From assembly GCF_023145115.1 (NCBI RefSeq), contig NZ_JAGLEJ010000005.1, positions 62,001 to 126,000 of the forward strand: a DNA stretch of 64,000 bases, in the 5' to 3' direction. The notes under the pieces are model-generated. The model saw only the letters and a program-made list of their open reading frames with translations, did no database searches and was not told the DNA's origin. How positions within the stretch are numbered: the stretch's first letter is position 1; each line of letters opens with the position of its first letter. The position numbers and the translations under genes are program-made. Shown one piece after another: positions 60,155 to 64,000 of this stretch. This DNA comes from Algiphilus sp. GTDB taxonomy: Bacteria > Pseudomonadota > Gammaproteobacteria > Nevskiales > Nevskiaceae.

Positions 60155-60661
60155 ATGATCGACGCCATCCTCGCCTGGGCCGGCGAGCACCGCGACCAGG
60201 CGCTCTGGCTGGTGCCGCTGCTGGCCTTCATGGAGACCTGCGTGGGCATCGGCCTGTTCACGCCCAGCCTGCTGCTGGTGATCGTGTGCTCGGTGCTCTA
60301 CGCCAATGAGTGGGCCAATATCTGGCTGATGGCGGGCATGGCGCTGGTGGGCTCGTCGCTGGGCGACCACGCCGGCTACTACGCGGGCCGCGCGGTGGGC
60401 CATCGCGTGCACGGCTGGCGCATCATCCAGCGCAACCGGCAGCGCTGGGAGCGCACCGAGGCCATGGTCCGGCGCTTCGGGCCCTGGGCCATCTTCATCG
60501 GCCGCTTCATCCCGGCCATCCGCAGCCTGGTGCCGGCGATGATGGGCGTCACCGAGTTCGACCGGGCGCGCTACACCGCGCTGGATGTTGCCGCGTGCGG
60601 CCTGTGGGCGCTCGGGCTGGTGGCCATCGTGAAGGGCGCGCACCAGCTGTTCGTGCCCTGA
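60155..60661 (+). CDS. DedA-family membrane protein
   Basis: A 168-residue DedA-type protein with four to five hydrophobic segments and the motifs 'ALVGSSLGDHAGYYAGRAVG' and 'FGPWAIFIGRFIPAIRSLVP'. DedA proteins are linked to membrane homeostasis and lipid flipping with proton-motive force. At 168 residues it is shorter than the usual 190-220. It directly follows the DUF1295 gene. Confidence 0.9.
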   Translation: MIDAILAWAGEHRDQALWLVPLLAFMETCVGIGLFTPSLLLVIVCSVLYANEWANIWLMAGMALVGSSLGDHAGYYAGRAVGHRVHGWRIIQRNRQRWERTEAMVRRFGPWAIFIGRFIPAIRSLVPAMMGVTEFDRARYTALDVAACGLWALGLVAIVKGAHQLFVP

Positions 60662-60677
60662 GCCCGCAGCCGGGTCG

Positions 60678-61211
60678 CTATTCGACCCCGCGGGTGCGCC
60701 ACCAGGCCGGATAGAACGCCCGGGCGAAGGCCAGCTGGCTCTTCAGATAGCCCCGATGCTTGGGCAGGCCGTCGTCGATGTCGGCCACGCGCTTGTCGTA
60801 GAAGGTGTGCAGGCGCGGCGCGGGCAGCGCCGCGGCATCGGCGAAGTTCGCGGCGGGCACGAAGGTCAGCGCCGGCATCAGCGGCAGGCGCATGAACTCG
60901 ATGGCGGGCTTGTTGCAGGTCGCGCACTTGCCGCGCTGCACGGCGGGCGGTGGCCGGTAGGTGCCGAAGTCCACCGTGCCGTCCGCGGGCGGCACGACGC
61001 CGTCGCTGCGCAGCACGACCATGTCCGCGAAGGGCGTGCCGTTGAAGCGCTGACAGATGGTGCAGTGGCAGATGAAGCGCATCAGGGGTGCGCGCTGCAC
61101 CTCGAACGCGGCTGCCCCGCAATGGCACTGGCACTGCTGGTGAAACGCTGGTTCTCCGGGCACGCCCGCCTCCTCCCTCTCGCCTTTCGTTCGGAGAATA
61201 CGCCCGGGCAT
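60678..61211 (-). CDS. GFA-family zinc protein
   Basis: A 177-residue protein of the glutathione-dependent formaldehyde-activating (GFA) fold: 'CQCHCGAAAFE' (C27, C29, C31), 'FICHCTICQRFNGTPF' (C48, C50, C53) and 'GKCATCNKP' (about C95-98) supply the zinc ligands. The chosen start at 61211 may be about 15 codons too early; GTG at 61163 ('VPGEPAF') is an alternative. The enzyme role within this large family is not predictable. It is divergent from the PhyH gene. Confidence 0.85.
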   Translation of the reverse strand: MPGRILRTKGEREEAGVPGEPAFHQQCQCHCGAAAFEVQRAPLMRFICHCTICQRFNGTPFADMVVLRSDGVVPPADGTVDFGTYRPPPAVQRGKCATCNKPAIEFMRLPLMPALTFVPAANFADAAALPAPRLHTFYDKRVADIDDGLPKHRGYLKSQLAFARAFYPAWWRTRGVE

Positions 61212-61252
61212 ACTGCGGTGACCACATGTAAAACAAAACGAGAGGAGACCGC

Positions 61253-62089
61253 ATGACGGCTGGGGAGTGGGACCTCGACGCCAAGATGCGCGACTTCGAG
61301 CGCGACGGTTTCGTGATCTTCGAGAACGCCATCGCGCCCGAGCGGGTGGATGCCATCAAGCAGGCCCTGCTGCGCGTCGAGCGCGAGCAGGACTTCGGAT
61401 TCCGCGACACCGATTTCGAGGGCAGGCGCACGGTGCGCATCTACAACCTGCTGGTCCACGGGCCGGAGTTCTGGGAGATTCCCGTCGACCCGACCGCGCT
61501 GGCCTTCGCCGAGCGCGTGCTCGACGAGGAGCTGCAGCTTTCCTCGCTGAGCTCGATCACGCTCTCCCCCGGCCAGGGCGCGCAGCCCGTCCACGCCGAC
61601 GACCAGCTGATCCCGGTGCCCAAGCCGCACCAGCCCTTCACGCTCAACTGCGTGTGGGCGATCACCGATTTCACCGAGGAGAACGGCGCCACCCGCCTGG
61701 TGCCCGGCAGTCACAAGGCCTCGGGCATGCCCGAGTACGACCTCGAGTGCGACACCGTGCCGGGGGTAATGCCGGCGGGCAGCCTGCTGTTCTGGCACGG
61801 CAGTCTCTGGCACGCCGGCGGCGAGAACCGCAGCAACGAGCGGCGCTTCGCGATCGCGAACTACTACGCTGCCGGCTTCATGCGCCAGCAGGAGAACCAG
61901 CAGCTCGGCGTGCCGCTGGAAACCGCGCGCCGGTTCCCCAGGCGGCTGCAGCAGCTCTGCGGCTATTCGGTCTACCGCGGGCTGTACGGGCACGTCGACA
62001 ACGCCGACCCCATCGCCATGCTGGGCGACGACGAGGGGCAGAAGCTGATCTGGCAGCGCACGCCCGAGGAGATGTTCGAGGCGGGCTGA
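61253..62089 (+). CDS. phytanoyl-CoA dioxygenase (PhyH) family protein
   Basis: A 278-residue Fe(II)/2-oxoglutarate-dependent dioxygenase. The facial triad is visible: H114-x-D116 in 'QPVHADDQLIPV' and H187 in 'GSLWHAGGENRS', with R193 as 2-oxoglutarate anchor. The family-typical 'TEENGATRLVPGSHKAS' is present near 141-157. GAGAGGAG precedes ATG 61253. It probably hydroxylates a lipid or other small molecule; the substrate is unknown. Confidence 0.9.
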   Translation: MTAGEWDLDAKMRDFERDGFVIFENAIAPERVDAIKQALLRVEREQDFGFRDTDFEGRRTVRIYNLLVHGPEFWEIPVDPTALAFAERVLDEELQLSSLSSITLSPGQGAQPVHADDQLIPVPKPHQPFTLNCVWAITDFTEENGATRLVPGSHKASGMPEYDLECDTVPGVMPAGSLLFWHGSLWHAGGENRSNERRFAIANYYAAGFMRQQENQQLGVPLETARRFPRRLQQLCGYSVYRGLYGHVDNADPIAMLGDDEGQKLIWQRTPEEMFEAG

Positions 62090-62200
62090 GGCATGTCGTC
62101 GTACAGACTGCGGGCGGCGCCCGCGCCGCCGGACGGTGCCGGGGATGGTGATAGAGTGCCGCCCCGACCGCAGCCCGCCCGGGCACGAGGGGACAAGCGC

Positions 62201-62992
62201 TTGAACCACCACCACCCGACCCGGGCGTGCGCCGCCGCACTGCTGCTCGGCGCCACCGGTGCGGCATCGGCCGCCGGCCCGTACATGATCCCGGTCACGC
62301 CCTTCGTGCAGGCCCAGTTCGGGCAGAAGGAACAGGAGTTCGAGCAGCTGCTCGACCAGAGCCTCTCCTTCTACATGCTGCGCATTGGCGCCGGCATCGT
62401 GGCGCAGAACGCGGTGATCTCGCTGACCACCGACTGGTCGATCACCGATGCCGACGTCAGCGAGGAAGAGGAGACCGGCTCGGCCGACCGGCGCGAGTAC
62501 GACCTCTCGGTGGGCTACGCCCTGCCCGCCGGCTTCACGGTATTCGGCGGCTACAAGTTCGGCGAGACCCGCATCGATCTGGTGTCGCGCGAAGCCATCG
62601 ACGCCGGCGCGCCGGAGACCTTCGAGAACACCTTCGAGGAAGCCGGCCCCTACATCGGCGGAAGCTGGGAATACGTCTTCGAGCAGGCCGGAGCCGTCAG
62701 CTTCTCCTTCGCCTACGCCTGGCTGGACGCCGACAACCGCTTCGGCGGCACCGTGGACGAGGCGGACGAGGGCGACGAGCCCGAGTTCGACGACTTCCTG
62801 GGCCGGGTGCGGGCCGATGCCAATGGCATCGGCCTGGGCGTGCGCTGGAGCAAAGGGCTGACCGACACCCTGGGCTACTACGCCACCGTGCGCTGGCAGC
62901 GCTACGATCAGGATCTGTCCCAGCAGGGCCTGCGGGTTTCCGCGCAGGAGACCTTCACCGAGCTGGGGATGGGGCTGACCTACTCCTTCTGA
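62201..62992 (+). CDS. putative outer-membrane beta-barrel protein
   Basis: A 263-residue exported protein. TTG 62201 has GAGGGG 8 bases upstream and gives a signal peptide of about 25 residues ending 'GAASAAG'; no in-frame ATG exists nearby. The mature chain alternates polar and hydrophobic residues ('YDLSVGYALPAGFTVFGGYKFGE', shortened here to 'DLSVGYALPAGFTVFGGYKF') and ends with the aromatic 'GMGLTYSF', as outer-membrane barrels do. No family is recognised beyond that. It lies 111 bases downstream of the PhyH gene. Confidence 0.72.
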   Translation: MNHHHPTRACAAALLLGATGAASAAGPYMIPVTPFVQAQFGQKEQEFEQLLDQSLSFYMLRIGAGIVAQNAVISLTTDWSITDADVSEEEETGSADRREYDLSVGYALPAGFTVFGGYKFGETRIDLVSREAIDAGAPETFENTFEEAGPYIGGSWEYVFEQAGAVSFSFAYAWLDADNRFGGTVDEADEGDEPEFDDFLGRVRADANGIGLGVRWSKGLTDTLGYYATVRWQRYDQDLSQQGLRVSAQETFTELGMGLTYSF

Positions 62993-63081
62993 TCCGGCCC
63001 GCGCCCGGCGGCCGCCGGGCTTGATTGTGGCGACGTCTGCCCGCATGGTGGAAGGACGCACCGCACCACGGGAGGCACGCC

Positions 63082-63258
63082 ATGCCGACCAGGGACAAGC
63101 AGCGAAACGGCAAGTCCGAGGATCCCTCCACGGATGAAGAGCTCGTCGACGAAGCCCTCGACGAGACCTTCCCGGCCAGTGATCCGCCCGGCTCGACCAG
63201 CACCACCGATGACGACGACGCCCTGTCCGGGGATGACCACAAGCGCGATTCCGGCTAG
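63082..63258 (+). CDS. small acidic conserved protein with DETFPASDPP motif
   Basis: A 58-residue protein, well below usual gene-finder limits but with a good RBS (GGAGG) before ATG 63082. It is very acidic and contains 'DEALDETFPASDPPGS' near residues 24-39, a motif found in small hypothetical proteins of several proteobacterial groups. No signal peptide and no enzyme motif. Function unknown; it is likely a disordered or regulatory protein. Confidence 0.7.
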   Translation: MPTRDKQRNGKSEDPSTDEELVDEALDETFPASDPPGSTSTTDDDDALSGDDHKRDSG

Positions 63259-63484
63259 GCGGACCGGCGCCCAATAGTACCCGCGCGATAGCATCTGCGC
63301 GGCGGGCCCGTAATCCGGGCCGCGCCCGGGACCACACCGCGCCGCACGGGCGGCGTCGGATCAACGCAGCCATCCCGACGGTGACGGCGTCGCGGCGGTA
63401 GCGCCCCGGGACCGCCGCACGGGCTCCATCCGATGCCCTCTCGACGCGCCCGAAAGCGGTGCCGCGAATCCGCTCGTCCGTTTA
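63259..63484. other. 226-base noncoding region before the 63.5-kb promoter
   Basis: Very GC-rich, with several short dyads (for example GGGCCCG...CGGGCC around 63303-63325) but no frame with codon use like the neighbouring genes. It probably holds the end of the preceding transcript. Together with the promoter and leader below, the gap to the next gene is 477 bases. Confidence 0.4.
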
Positions 63485-63523
63485 TTGACATTTGTCAAAC
63501 TTACCGCATAATGACAAATGTCA
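63485..63523 (+). promoter_or_regulatory. promoter with two TGACA-WW-TGTCA palindromes
   Basis: TTGACA (63485-63490) and CATAAT (63507-63512, 16 bases on) form a strong promoter. The perfect 12-bp palindrome TGACATTTGTCA (63486-63497) covers the -35, and its inverse TGACAAATGTCA (63512-63523) covers the start site, 26 bases centre to centre. The same palindrome is at the promoter of DUF1302 paralog 2 (14276-14287). Confidence 0.75.
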
Positions 63524-63735
63524 GGATCCCGCGGGTGCGTCGTGGGTTCCGGGGCGATGCCACGCGGGGCGGTGATCGACACCCGCCGCTGCGTGCATCG
63601 GCAGCGCCTGCCGGCAATGGCCGGCGGTCCCGGCCCCACTGCAACGACCTCGCGGCATGGACGGACCGGGTGCGGAAGCTTCTCCGCGTGCCGGGACGGC
63701 GAACGAATACAAGAAGCACGCGATGGAGGAGAGAG

Positions 63736-64000
63736 ATGAAGGCACGCATGTGGGAATGCGTTGCGCTGCTGCTGGCATCGGCGCTGGTCGTCGGCTGCTC
63801 GGGCAGCGAGAGCGCGAATGGCACGCCCGCGCCCGGTGACGGCACCACCGATCCGGGACGCGACGACGAACTGACCCCCATGGACTATCCGCTGCTCGCC
63901 GAGCATCGCGGTGGCAACCGGTGGGCCAACTTCTGCGAAGGGCGCAGCGACGACGCCGTGCTGCCCGAGGATCCGCGCACGCTGGTCGTGCCGGGCGTGA
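63736..64000 (+). CDS. lipoprotein, N-terminal part (cut by window edge)
   Basis: The first 88 residues of a predicted lipoprotein. ATG 63736 is preceded by GGAGGAGAGAG. The signal peptide ends in lipobox VVGC (Cys21), then a Gly/Asp/Thr/Pro linker. The visible start of the mature domain is 'LTPMDYPLLAEHRGGNRW'. It runs off at base 64000. The promoter lies about 220 bases upstream, an unusually long leader. The family is not recognisable yet. Confidence 0.75.
   Translation, partial: MKARMWECVALLLASALVVGCSGSESANGTPAPGDGTTDPGRDDELTPMDYPLLAEHRGGNRWANFCEGRSDDAVLPEDPRTLVVPGV

Overview
The window is a chromosomal segment of a very GC-rich bacterium. Gene content and order point to a gammaproteobacterium: uvrA divergent from an MFS gene and ssb, a NrdR/DnaA-type nrdAB control region, a CIO-type cydAB with cydDC, and TPP-riboswitch-controlled thiC. 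Three tandem DUF1302 outer-membrane proteins, an iron-dependent alcohol dehydrogenase and several lipid-type enzymes fit a hydrocarbon- or lipid-degrading lineage such as Algiphilus, Solimonas or other Nevskiales/Salinisphaerales. This placement is inference; no rRNA or other taxonomic marker lies in the window, and no tRNA was seen.

Layout. 0-4 kb: start of an Fe-alcohol dehydrogenase operon, divergent from a ComP-like sensor kinase and its LuxR-type regulator. 4-7 kb: a LysR regulator divergent from cysC-sat (sulfate activation to PAPS). 7-11.6 kb: ssb, an MFS exporter and uvrA. 11.7-21.8 kb: three tandem DUF1302 proteins with separate promoters, then a large glycine-leader lipoprotein. 21.8-26 kb: an orphan MurF-like ligase, thiC with its riboswitch, and a small lipoprotein. 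26-32 kb: cydABDC. 32-35 kb: an OPT transporter and a Xre/RES toxin-antitoxin pair whose toxin gene has an in-frame stop. 35-39 kb: a TVP38-disulfide reductase fusion and a metallo-beta-lactamase-fold protein. 39-43 kb: an hvfXAB/hvfC locus (EGKCG-repeat peptide, MNIO enzyme, partner and DoxX protein) interrupted by a di-metal hydrolase-like gene. 43-47 kb: an AraC regulator, a PhoX-like protein and an alpha/beta hydrolase pair. 47-51.4 kb: nrdAB.

51.4-55.8 kb is an accessory patch. It holds a complete retron: a sigma70-like promoter, an msr-msd RNA bounded by perfect 13-nt a1/a2 repeats, and a reverse transcriptase fused to a TOPRIM domain. Next come a DUF3883 nuclease-like gene, a membrane-anchored Mrr-type endonuclease and a DUF3237 gene. 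The retron is much more AT-rich than its surroundings, so it was probably acquired horizontally, and the group looks like a small defense island behind nrdB.

56-64 kb returns to GC-rich genes: a TetR regulator divergent from an MpaB-type oxygenase, DUF2855, DUF1295 and DedA membrane proteins, a GFA-family protein, a PhyH dioxygenase, a predicted outer-membrane barrel and a small conserved acidic protein. The last gene is a truncated lipoprotein behind a promoter carrying two palindromes of the type also found at the second DUF1302 promoter, which hints at a common regulator.
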